Part shown: one piece after another, positions 38,277 through 49,200 of the stretch
Layout of the letters: every line of letters starts with the position of its first letter
Position numbering within the stretch: the stretch's first letter is position 1
Notes under the pieces: model-generated
Told to the model about the DNA's origin: nothing
What the model saw: the letters and a program-made list of their open reading frames with translations, nothing else
Database searches by the model: none
NCBI RefSeq assembly: GCF_050436995.1
Contig: NC_134755.1
Coordinates: 5,457,001 to 5,521,000, forward strand
Direction of reading: 5' to 3'
From: Anticarsia gemmatalis
Lineage: Eukaryota; Arthropoda; Insecta; Lepidoptera; Erebidae
DNA length: 64,000 nucleotides
Made by a program: the position numbers and the translations under genes

Positions 38277-38720
38277 ACTTTTCTATGAAGTGTATTCACA
38301 ATAATTAATAATTTAATGGTGTCAATTAACAATTTTTTAATTATTAAAAAAGGCAATATGTTTAATAAAAACACGTCAAAAAATAAACCGCGAGTTCGTA
38401 TAATTATGTATGTTTAATAAACATAATAATTAAATATAAAACGATAATAATTAATAGCTATACATTCCGCGAAGTGTAAATGAACAGCGAGTAAATCTAG
38501 TTGAACATTATACGGAACAACTCGCATATCATATTAACATTTTAATCATTAATAAATACAACAGCGGTTCTAAATAATTACAAATAAATACACCGTCAAT
38601 GGGTACAGTCGTGTGCGTTTAACAGGCGGCAATAATTATCCATATCAGTAAAACCAAATGACCTCTGTTTTCATTCACCCGCAGTCATTAACGACCGCAA
38701 GTTAAATAAAAATATATAAA
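38277..38720. promoter_or_regulatory. Dense TAAT-motif block; possible homeodomain-responsive element
   Basis: Repeated AATAATTAAT, TCAATTAAC, TTTAATAAAC, ATAATTATC and TCATTAAC motifs are interspersed with GC-containing stretches (CCGCGAGTTCG, CCGCGAAGTG, AGGCGGCAATAATTATCC). Clustering of homeodomain cores between non-AT words is typical of developmental enhancers. AT richness alone gives many TAAT words, so the call is tentative. Confidence 0.3.
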
Positions 38721-41700
38721 CATATTTGGGGTTTGATTATACATCAGTAGCATGATCGTATACTTTTGACACAATGTAATCGGAGTATTTGAGTACACGA
38801 GTTTAGATCATCACTGTGACGCTTTCAATATTTTCTTATGAGGAATAAACGACCCGCTTCGTCTCTGCCGGGTTATTCTTAACAAATTATCAGTTAAACT
38901 TAAAATAATACTTTGACACACAATTATGTGATAATCGAATAAAAATTTCACCGATTTTAAGTTTAAAGCAACTGAATGACGCGCAGGCAACTTTGTTTCA
39001 TAATATACAGAGATATTGATCAAGGCCTCTCGTACATATTTAAGTATTTCTAAATGTCAACCGGTCGATGTAAAAACGACACTAATATTGAAAGTTCATA
39101 GCTGCACTACTTCATATTAGTTCCTTCGACGTACAACAGAGGCGCTGGTGTTTTTGCTGCATAATGACAGTCCAATTCCTCAATAATCGACAATCGTTAC
39201 AATAAGGTTAGAGTAGCAGTAAATGCTGATAATTTGTTTGTAAAATGATTATTATTGATGAATGTATGGCACGTGTGTATCTTTAAACGAAAACGATTTT
39301 CTATGGCAAACGTTATATGCGTTTTCAATTCTTTGATATAAATGTTTGACGCAAAAATAACATTTAATAACTCGAAGTGACTTATTTTATAAGAGGTATC
39401 GTACTTGTTTCAGTAGACTCGTTATTCGCGTAGCAAAACATGTATAAAAGTATTATTTAAAACTGTTTAATCTCTCAAACAAATAGAGGACTAATTTTAT
39501 GTTAAATTTAATCACGCCGTCCTCAATATAATAGTCCAGAGTTAATTGCTAGTTTTATAGCCATTAAAGGTACATTATTCCGCAATGCTTACTTTGACAA
39601 ATGGTTATTTGCATTTTGATTACAGTGAACACACAAAGCGAGTGTTTGCTTCGTAATATTATGTTTAATCAAACGTTGTCAATGAACGCCGTACTAATTA
39701 TATGTCTGACATAATGTGAAAATGTTCATACATTTTATTTCGTAAATTTGATGAATCAGCTTTTTCGCATGTTTAGTTTAAATACGATTTATCACTTAGC
39801 GCGAAAATTAAATTATTAGCTGTAATTATAATCACCGTTCTCATAAAGAAATGTTTAAATACAGACTTATTTTGGTGAATCAAATAGCCATCGCTATTAT
39901 TATTCTTGTAAATTATGCATGAACAACCTCGTAAACTCTTCTCATACATATTGCTCTAAGCCTTGACGAGTGACTTTAAGATGTTTCACAAACAATTTAT
40001 AGTCTTACAATCAAACTGACCATACACAACAATGTTTCCGGGGACAATAATTTCCATTACAATGCATGAAAGCATCTATATTTTCCGATCAATTGATCCA
40101 CATACGGACAATCCCACTAATGCTCGGAATTACATCTCGAGCACTCTGTCCAACGGATAATTTGAGAGAGATCGTCCAAAGCGCTGGAATTCTCTTGGCC
40201 TAGGACGTGATTCGCATTCTCCTCCGTAGGGAATTCAAGGCAATGAGCCTCCACACTCGGCCTGCACTACGCCCGAGGAAATTTGCCAAAATATTTTGTG
40301 CATCCTCAGCTTTTTAATTTGGCTCGAGAGCCGGCTTAGCGCAAGATGGTCCAAGTTTAATCTACGTTTTCAACCTAAGAAATTAAATTGTTATTCAGGA
40401 TTGCTACAGCTGTAACAAGCGCTTACAATAAACGTTTTTATAAACGGAATTGGATTGCTGTTTCGTACAACTTTTAAAGTGAACTTTCATAGAATTTTTA
40501 TTGCAACTAAATAAAGAGGTGATTTTAAAGTGAGATAGGCACATAATATCATGAAAACAAATAGTTAAAAGTACTTTGAATGTTCTCACGTTTCAATAAA
40601 TGGTATAATGGGATAAAACGAACAATGTTTGCACTGTTTCACCAATTTTTAATAAAATCGAACAGTTTCAAAATACGGGGAATTCACACGTTGAATAGGT
40701 TTTGTCTGTCTTTGTTCTAAATATGAATAGAATGGTGCGGAACATCACACATGCGGCTAACCGCATAATTCTTTCACTAGAGAGTCGCTTACATATTTCA
40801 TGGCTCCACGCTTTTAGTGCCAAACACAATACATCTAAACGTCTTAAATAAAAGAATGGCTTTTGTTCTGTGCGAGTAGCGTGGTATCAGTGGCGGGTGG
40901 GAGTCACGTGGTGCGGCCTCAACGTCGGGATAATTCGGCGTGAGTCCCCGGCGGCCGGTGTACTCCGCTCTACGTGACTTGTATCGCAAACTGTCAACAT
41001 ACGTTAAAAAAGACGTTGGTTTTTCCAGTTAGCAGTATCGATAGATACTTCTAGCTTTAATGTTAAGTTTAAGTAGTTATTTGAAATTGCAATTCGGGGG
41101 CTAGATATTATTCTTTATCCAGATTAAATAAAATGTAAAAGCCTAGGTAATAAATATTAAAGATACAAAATAAAGTACAATGAACACAAGAATGGGTCGG
41201 ATTTTTGCGAGAAAAATACCTTAGTATATCAGCACATTTTCCAGCCTCATATTTCGTTACCGCCATATCACTTAGAGCCACACTACAAAAGTACCGACAA
41301 AGCTGCTTACTTCATAAAGTAACCACGCACTGCATTTTCCAACGAAATTTACTTAACAAGAAGATAATCCGGTTTTGAGGGCACGAAACCATATGGTATC
41401 GTCACACACCAACCGAATACGCGGACGCCATATTGAATTTTATGAAAATCTGAAGAGCAATTTTGGTAACGATTATTTTGTTGGTAAACTTCACTTCTAT
41501 ATTAAAAAGGTAATTTAGAATGTAAATAAAGATTTATGAAACTGATTAAGGTTGTTGCACGAAACAGTTTCGAGGTAAAATACTTCTGACTTTTTATTTT
41601 ATTTTATTCTTTGTTGTTATTAATTTGGACAATTAGCTGCATGCTGTACATAAAAACTTGTATTTATTGTTTTTGATAGTTACTTAATACTTTTGGCTAG

Positions 41701-43631
41701 GATATATAACATGCAATAAAATCAAAATTATTTCGAAGAAACAATACCGTCGGCATAAGTAATAATCTTGCTGAAATACCGTATAACCCGCCTCTTACCT
41801 GTGAGTAATATCAAGAAAGCGACAAGCCTTTACGTACTTAATCAAACACACCTCTTATTAAAGCCGTGAAGCTCTGATTGCGTCATAAAATAACGTTTTA
41901 CGTCTTAACCTCTATAAATCTCATATACTGTATAGCAATAAAACGAGAATCTATTAAAAACATAAAATTGCTTCTCAAAATTCCATGCGAGGACAAAGAA
42001 GGGTAAGTAACGCGGACCGTAACTGTAACCCTTTTACGTTTAAGGCTCAACAACCGTAAAAGTATCGAATGTCGTAAAATTGATCCCTATAATAAAATTA
42101 CATACCGTGAAGGGCGAAAATGAAATATTGTGTCGCCGTTACTCAGAAAAAGTGTTATTTGTTTGCGATCACAACTATCAACTAATACCTAAGTGAAATT
42201 TGATGTTTGAAGCTTATTTCTCAGTTGAACAAAGTGACAGCTGGCAAAACTTGACTTTATATCCTGTGCACCTCACAATGAATATGAATACTTAAATCTG
42301 AATCAACACTTACACTGGCAACCGAATACTACATAAATGTTTACATCATCTAAACTCCGATCATAACTAACACGAATATTTATTTCTCATACTTTCTATG
42401 ATATGTTATCATTAAAAAATACATTTAACTTGGTCGTCCAACTTAGTACCGAAACATACTCACATGGTTATACTTTTCCACCCTTTTACTACGTAACGAT
42501 TCGAACAATTTTCGTAAAAGGTAGTCGCATCGTAAGTTTATGACGGTAGTGGCTGCACAGCTTGTCGCCTCTGATCCTACGTTGTTGAACAGATTGTAAA
42601 TTGAAGCGGCTTTCAGGTACTTGTCGGTAGTATACCGCGCTCGTATTTAGTAGTATTTCAGCACCGGGCTCGCTAGTTCACTGCTAAATTAATTGGATTT
42701 GAAAATAAGCAGCTCTAAGACTTGTTTTACCATAACAATCTTGTTTCTTGAGAAGATTGTGACTAAACTTTTTATGTTTTATCTTCGATCCACCTTGTTT
42801 TTCGAGAAAATATATAGGAATTAGGCAATTTCCACTTTCCAAAAAAGTTTTTTGTAAGATTTACGACGACGTAAGTACTTTACCGTAATTCCGACCTTTA
42901 TTCCGAAATGTCATTTGCATTCATGTAAAATTATCCAAACTCAAGCTTCTTTAATAAGATCCAAATATCTAGTCACTCAAAATACCTAGGCTTCCATTGA
43001 TGTTATTCCTTTTAATTGCGCTGGGAGCACTCGAACCACCGAATGTAAATAAATCGCACACGCATCAAAAAACGCGCCTGAAATTCAACTGAAATAGAAA
43101 TTGCCTCTATTTTTTTCGTCCCTCTGTAAAACTGAAAAAAAACAACGCACTGAATCGATTATCTGAACTAACATCAGATTGTCGGTTTCGTTTTTACATA
43201 CATATTTTTATTTCGACAAAAAAAAATAACGTTTACTTCGCAGAAATGGAATCTAGTCTATCTAGTTTATACGAAAAACCTATGCAACAAAAATATGACA
43301 CGAATATTTGATAACTTGAGCATTCTGTTATTTTTTGGTTTTGTACGTTACGGAAAAATGGCATAGAAGTAGTTACCGTGTTTTGTTTGAACTATCTGTA
43401 TTGGGTTCAAAGCAAACCCTATAGCTTTGAGAGTTGCTTACGCAGAATTGTTATAAGCAAAATGATGGTCACCACGCTAAGCAAAGCCCCCCAGTTTTTG
43501 TTTATGGTTTGTATACTTACGAAATCTGATATGATTTGTGTTTCTCATGTTTAACATAAACTGTCCCATTGTTTCACACAGCTCACATCTTGGTTTTGGT
43601 TTCAAATGTTCTTCCTTCACAGTTGTCTATT
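38721..43631. other. Non-coding stretch upstream of the retrotransposon
   Basis: No gene was recognised. More evenly composed patches lie at about 40080-40340 and 40880-40990. Small frames on both strands have no known domains. The sequence just upstream of 43632 is taken as host DNA flanking the truncated retroelement. Confidence 0.6.
40880..40990. promoter_or_regulatory. GC-rich module with CACGTG and flanking inverted repeat
   Basis: CACGTG lies at 40905-40910. AGTCACGT (40902-40909) is mirrored by ACGTGACT (40972-40979) around a GC-rich centre with CCCCGGCGGCCGG. The 63-codon minus frame over this patch has no recognisable domain. A compact promoter or enhancer is one reading; part of an unrecognised repeat is another. 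Confidence 0.3.
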
Positions 43632-43633
43632 AA

Positions 43634-45706
43634 TTGAAACCGGATAACCTTTACACATCGTTATTCAACATTATTGAATCCAAGTTCAAAACTATCTTCA
43701 AAGAGAAAACCATACTAGATAACAATAGGAAACTCAAATTTTGCGATTGGGCGACAGCAGGTATTTATAAAAGTAGAGCTAGGTTGTATGAGCTTTATTC
43801 CATGAAACAGTTCAATTTTAATCCTAAATTTCTTGAATACGTTAGGAACTATTCAAAAATTTTTAAGAGAACTTGTGTTGCTGCTAAATCCTTACACTTA
43901 AGCAACAAAATTAAAAGCTCAGACAATACGATCAAAACCACATGGAATATCATTAACAACGAAACAGGTCGTGCTATCCAGCGCGAAAATAATTTTGAAC
44001 TGAAAGTAAATGACACGATTATCACCAACAACTTAGAGGTTGCTCAGACGTTCAATACTTTCTTCGCTGATATTCCCACAGCTACAACTAGCTCCTTGAA
44101 TTCCTGTCCTGCCAAGGCAGAATGTTTACTTCGAAATAGTGTAGAAGAGTGTGGTAGTGTTTTTTTCTTCAAACATATCAACTCTAATGATGTAGTTAAG
44201 GCTTTTAGGTCGCTCAACTCCAAAAAAACACCTGACCTCTGGGGCATCTCTGTTAAATTAGTAGAAAGTATCATCCTGGAAATAGCCTCCCATTTGGCTT
44301 TAATATTTAATAGGTGCGTAGATGCTGGTGTGTTTCCGGACTTAATGAAACACAGTAAAGTAGTACCACTCTTTAAGAAGGGATCTAAGAGTGAGCCCAG
44401 CAATTTCAGGCCCATTTCCATCTTGCCTGCGGTTAGCAAAATCTTCGAAAAGGTCATATTAGAGCAGCTCGAAAGTCACTTTAACTCGAATCAGCTATTT
44501 CATGGTAAACAGTATGGTTTCACAAAGGGTAGGTCAACGATCGATGCAGGTATTTCGCTCGTCAAGCATATCTATGATGCTTGGGAGACATCCCAGGACG
44601 CCATTGGGGTGTTCTGCGATCTCTCCAAAGCATTTGACTGTGTCCAACATAATACGCTCCTTAGGAAACTAAACCACTATGGAATTAGGGATACAGCGCT
44701 CGATTTACTTGCGTCATATTTGAGTAATAGGATTCAACGAGTAGATATCAATGGTGTAAGGTCTTCAGGTTCAGCTGTTTCTCTCGGCGTGCCTCAGGGT
44801 TCGATACTCGGTCCGTTTCTTTTTCTCGTATATATAAACGATCTCCCCTTTCAGGTGCAGGACTTATGTGATATTATATTATTTGCAGATGACACTTCAC
44901 TCATTTTTAAAGTAGATCGTTCGAAGTCTTGTTTTATTGATATCAATAGTATTCTTGAACAGGTCCACAACTGGTTCACTTGTAATAATCTGTTATTAAA
45001 TTCTGACAAAACTAGGTTCACTATGCCCAACGCGAGGAATTTAGGTACTAACATAGTCGTAAATGGGCAAACTATCGATTTGGTAGATTCGGCAACTTTT
45101 TTAGGTATCAGTCTGGATAGCAAGCTCCAATGGGGCACTCAAATAGCGCATCTCTCGGGGAGACTCAGCTCCGCCGCGTACGCAATCAGAAAAGTAAGAC
45201 AGTTTGCTGGTGTGGATGCGGCAAGACTGGTTTACTTTAGTTATTTTCACAGCGTCATGTCTTACGGTATATTACTGTGGGGTAAGGCTGCTGATATAGA
45301 TGTTATTTTTGTCCTTCAAAAAAGAGCTATCCGTGCAATTTATAGTTTAGGAGCGCGAGACTCCTTGAGAGAGCTTTTTGGGCAGATAGGGATACTGACG
45401 GTGTCATCACAGTATGTGCTTGCAAACTTGTTGTATATAAAACAAAATTTAGGGACTTTCGCAACAAATAGCGATAGACACAATTACAACACTAGAAACA
45501 GACACAAATTAGTAGGTCCCCATCATCGTTTACACAAGGTGCACAATTCGTTTGTAGGTCTCGGCATTCGTTTCTTCAAAAAGCTTCCAAAGCACATCAT
45601 GGATTTACCCCTGCCAAAATTCAAAGTTGCTGTTAAGGAACATCTCGTTAGGAAAGCTTATTACAGAATTGATGAGTATCTAAACGACAATAGCTCTTGG
45701 GATTAG
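43634..45706 (+). CDS. Reverse transcriptase of a non-LTR retrotransposon (5'-truncated ORF2)
   Basis: An uninterrupted 690-codon frame for a LINE-type RNA-directed DNA polymerase, which copies element RNA at a nicked genomic target. Visible motifs: NFRPIS (257-262), GFTKGRST (295-302), FCDLSKAFD (327-335, catalytic Asp329), PQGSILGP (387-394), FADD (417-420, catalytic Asp419-Asp420) and LGISLDSKLQW (490-500). The C-terminal thumb and tail region includes HNYNTRN (616-622). All three catalytic aspartates are present. The N-terminal apurinic-type endonuclease is absent. The first codon is TTG directly after an in-frame TAA, so this is not a real start; the first ATG is codon 57 (43802). NSDKTRFTMPN (456-466) seems a few residues shorter than relatives I recall, possibly a small in-frame deletion. 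By memory of family sequences it belongs to the CR1/Jockey group, perhaps Daphne-like. Confidence 0.93.
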   Translation: MKPDNLYTSLFNIIESKFKTIFKEKTILDNNRKLKFCDWATAGIYKSRARLYELYSMKQFNFNPKFLEYVRNYSKIFKRTCVAAKSLHLSNKIKSSDNTIKTTWNIINNETGRAIQRENNFELKVNDTIITNNLEVAQTFNTFFADIPTATTSSLNSCPAKAECLLRNSVEECGSVFFFKHINSNDVVKAFRSLNSKKTPDLWGISVKLVESIILEIASHLALIFNRCVDAGVFPDLMKHSKVVPLFKKGSKSEPSNFRPISILPAVSKIFEKVILEQLESHFNSNQLFHGKQYGFTKGRSTIDAGISLVKHIYDAWETSQDAIGVFCDLSKAFDCVQHNTLLRKLNHYGIRDTALDLLASYLSNRIQRVDINGVRSSGSAVSLGVPQGSILGPFLFLVYINDLPFQVQDLCDIILFADDTSLIFKVDRSKSCFIDINSILEQVHNWFTCNNLLLNSDKTRFTMPNARNLGTNIVVNGQTIDLVDSATFLGISLDSKLQWGTQIAHLSGRLSSAAYAIRKVRQFAGVDAARLVYFSYFHSVMSYGILLWGKAADIDVIFVLQKRAIRAIYSLGARDSLRELFGQIGILTVSSQYVLANLLYIKQNLGTFATNSDRHNYNTRNRHKLVGPHHRLHKVHNSFVGLGIRFFKKLPKHIMDLPLPKFKVAVKEHLVRKAYYRIDEYLNDNSSWD

Positions 45707-46213
45707 TCGCTCGCTTGATTAGGATTCTTTGAAATTAGGGAACTTTGCTATAAATTGTATAAACTCAGTAGCAGTAGGTCTAAATATTGTAAAATATGGG
45801 CAATTAATGATGCAAATAGGTGATGTTACGTACAATTTGATGTTATTCATAAAACTGTCACTTTTTTCTTTTATAATGTTCACAACCAGAGTGCTCACTT
45901 GCTGCCCATATTCTTATTATCACATGCTAGTAGGTGCTCCCAACATACGGTATGATCAGAGACTAATAAATAACCTAGCTATGTTCATTTAACTTAATTG
46001 ACGTTTAGTCTATATCGCTGATTGTTGGCAGCTCCTCGCATGATCAATTATTGTATCAACCACATTGTAAAACTTTTTGGCGATTGAAAAGAGTGGCCGT
46101 GAGTTTCTCGCTAGCTCTTCTCATAAGGCTCTACCCCCTTTCCGAGCTAGTGGTAGATTCAGTAATTGTAACGACTATCATAAGTGTCAATATTTGACCT
46201 AAATGAATAAATG
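45707..46213 (+). other. 3' untranslated region of the retrotransposon
   Basis: Follows the stop codon of the reverse transcriptase. The 87-codon frame at 45729-45992 inside it has no known domain and is not counted as a gene. The stem near 46111-46150 may be the structure recognised by the element's own reverse transcriptase; this is inferred from its position and from general LINE biology. Confidence 0.7.
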
Positions 46214-46237
46214 ATTTGATTTTGATTTTGATTTTGA
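46214..46237 (+). repeat. (TTTTGA)n retrotransposon tail
   Basis: About four units of TTTGA/TTTTGA end the element. Short tandem tails instead of poly(A) are characteristic of several CR1- and I-group LINEs. The tail ends in AAAA next to host sequence. Confidence 0.85.
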
Positions 46238-46238
46238 A

Positions 46239-49200
46239 AAATAGTTTCAGTAATAATGAGTCGTGAACTCGTAACCCAGCACACCAAATATGAAACATGT
46301 TTTCAGGCCCATTTAATGCACTTTAGCCCTACCCTTGAGAAACAAATAGGCGTGATGCAATATTTCTTTCACAATGCTTAGCGATACAGCTAGTGTAGTG
46401 TTTCATTCGTAGCGACGCTTTGTTTCCCCAATGTTTCGTATTATTGTCGTTCTGTTCAGTACTCACATTTTTCTGAGCACAAACCATTATGTAGATTTCA
46501 ATTCCATTCAGGGCAGATTTATAATTTACAAGATACCCATTTCGTAGGATTTTACATTTGTTTATTGATATACGTGTATTGTGCAGACTTTTGCTTTAAT
46601 AAATGTTTGGATTAGATGTGTGTTTCCATTTAGGAATTGAAATTTCAATTTATATGCTTATTGGATTCTAAAACTTCAGAATCTTGGCTGACACACAATT
46701 TTTGAAATAATATGTTAACCAAAAGAACCAAAGCCACTCTCCAATCTGTTTATGTGTCTACGAATATAATGTTTATCTAATTAATCTTTATTGAAATACA
46801 ACTGAGAAATAACTTGTAATAATTTCATTTTCTTTTACTTTGCCTTGTGGCTACAAAAAAAATGTAATGAATAATACATGTGGCGGCTGGTATATTATTT
46901 ATTCTGTACCATTATAAATGTATATTCCCCTTTTTTATCCGCGCTTACATCTTACAACGACCCTTTAAGATAATTTCTGAAACATCAAGAGTACTCAAGA
47001 CCGACCTCATTATAATAAATAATATATTATCATTAGCTTCCCACCCTCGGGCGAACGGAATGTCAAGATACCATCGCCTATCACAAGTACATATCAAGAA
47101 TGTTCCTTCACCTTCACCGTAAACTTCAAACTTGCCCATATTTCATACGCAATATATTGCCTTTTAAGATGCCAATATTTCATCTCATAAGACTCGTTGT
47201 TTAACTTCCATCTTGAATAATAAATTCCTTCTACCATTATGGTGGAATTCATCCTTAAGACAAATAAAGAGCGAGTGCCAGATGAAGGCGGATATCCGGA
47301 TTTAAGAGCCAAGGAAACATGGCTAGGGATGTGGAGAGGTTTAAGCACATTAAGTTGATTTTCATTTGCGTTTCCTTTTTTATATTTCAAGACTTTTATC
47401 ATTGTTGTTGGGCGTTTTAATTTTGTATGTGCGGAAGTGATTGATGAATTTATTCTGGTTTTGTTGAATTATGTGATTTCCTTTTAAGTAGATGTAAAAT
47501 TCATACATAGACGCATTATCGCTGTATGTGTTTTTAAAAACACCATTTTTTTCTCGCATACTTGTGTTCTGGTATTTTAATTAGGTAAATAGGTATATTC
47601 ATAGTCTAAAAGTTATAGAAACTTTGTGAAATGTGAGACTTCGAATGAATTTTAAAAGGATTTAATTCCAAGATTCACCTTCAATTATAAAGTTCCACAA
47701 TTATACAAGTTACGAAATAATTCAATAATCAAAATCCTCCAAGTTTCAATTTGTGCAAGTTTCCAAGGAAACGTAGAGTATTAAAACAGGATTCACCCGG
47801 TCCTCACATAAAACCGTTTGTAATGCGAGTGAGTTCGCGATGACCCAGCTGCTCCGTATAACCTCCTTTACTCTTATACTATCCGGTTTATCTGCGGACC
47901 TTCTGCGACAAGCCTCAACCCCTGATTTATATATGAAAAGTCTCAATTTATTGTATACCCAGTTTCGGTAGTTAATAGCTCAGGATATTCTGGGGTTAGC
48001 CGCGCGGTCAAATTAATGAGTGTGGGACAAACAGCCGAATGTGTGTGCTTTGTTTTTGTCCGTTTTTGGATCAGTGACCGCTCAATATAATATAGAACCC
48101 TAATTCAAAATGCTTAAGGTCAGTTATTCCTTGTATGATTTGTGAGTGCTAATTCTCGAAAAAGTCTAGATAAAATTTATTCGTTTTAATTATCCATAAA
48201 GCACGTTTATCTTCTCACTTTAATTTACTTTACTCTCAGCTAACATGACTTGTGAAAACTAATTAACACTAAGTTTCGGAAAAGGAAGACTAATTAAAAA
48301 TCATGATTTATGTACCTTTTTTAACGAAAACGTTATGTTTAAAGATATTATTTCATAGTCGCGGTGTAAAGCGACACTCATTATTTTGGTTTGAATACTC
48401 AAAAGTTTTGTATAGTTAATATATAACATTTTCCTTGCGGAATCTGTATAAGCAGTCGTTAAGAAATAGAGTTGCGTTTTCTTCTCATGTTCTCTTACTT
48501 CATTTTCAGCTCTTAGTCTTCTAGTTTTCAGTAGTTAAAACAATCAATGGTATAGACATGTTAATATTCATAAACCAATAGTAAGAAATACGGAGTCCGA
48601 ACGAAATTTCAATTTGCACCGCGGTTGGACTTGTGATTCGAGTCGGAAGAAATGAAATATTATACGGCTTGCGTTCGGGGCCCTGACCCATGTCAAATCA
48701 GCATTCGCAGGTATGCCACGAATTATTTACGGCCAACTCACTGCTATGAAAATTTTTATCGCAACGATAAATCTTTATTAGCTAAGTTAGAGGAATTTTT
48801 CCGGGTGTTGGACGAGGACGCATATATATTTTTGGCCTGGATTTCATTTTTTGTAACATTTTATTTGCAAAGAATTCTGTTATTTACTTTGTAGGATATT
48901 TTTAGCTTACTGTGAAGTTGTGTCGATTTGTTATTACCGAGTTACGTACAGTAAAAGTTAAAGGAAATGATATTGATTTTTGTTGAATTGCGGTCGCCAG
49001 TGCGTAGTGTTCTTAGGAAATAGAAAGGTTTAAGGGGAAATGACGTTGACTGGTACAATACATAAATCAAAATACCATCATGTTGTCCTCTGCGGGTAGG
49101 ACATTGAATTGGCATTCAGTGTACACGACATCGATATGTTCATGGCTGATATGACAGCTAATCTATTGCATATTACATGAATAGCCCTGTTCTCCTATTG

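Larger units (their letters stand above)
43632..46238 (+). mobile_element. 5'-truncated non-LTR retrotransposon (CR1/Jockey group)
   Basis: A LINE copy retaining most of ORF2 and the complete 3' end. It contains the reverse transcriptase reading frame and a 3' untranslated region of about 530 bp. A stem CTAGCTC/GAGCTAG (46111-46117 and 46144-46150) lies near the end, followed by an AATAAA at 46206-46211 and a terminal (TTTTGA)n tail. ORF1 and the endonuclease half of ORF2 are missing, as expected from incomplete target-primed reverse transcription. The 3' UTR words GAGTTTCTCGCTAGCTCTTC and GGTAGATTC match a LINE tail I recall as common in Lepidoptera. No target-site duplication was found; the 5' boundary is estimated from where reverse transcriptase similarity begins. 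Confidence 0.88.

Noticed and set aside
44044..44457. 137-codon reverse frame, with further reverse frames at 43849-44031 and 44851-45138
   Set aside because: Antisense shadows of the reverse transcriptase frame.
45729..45992. 87-codon frame after the reverse transcriptase
   Set aside because: Lies in the LINE 3' untranslated region and has no domain.
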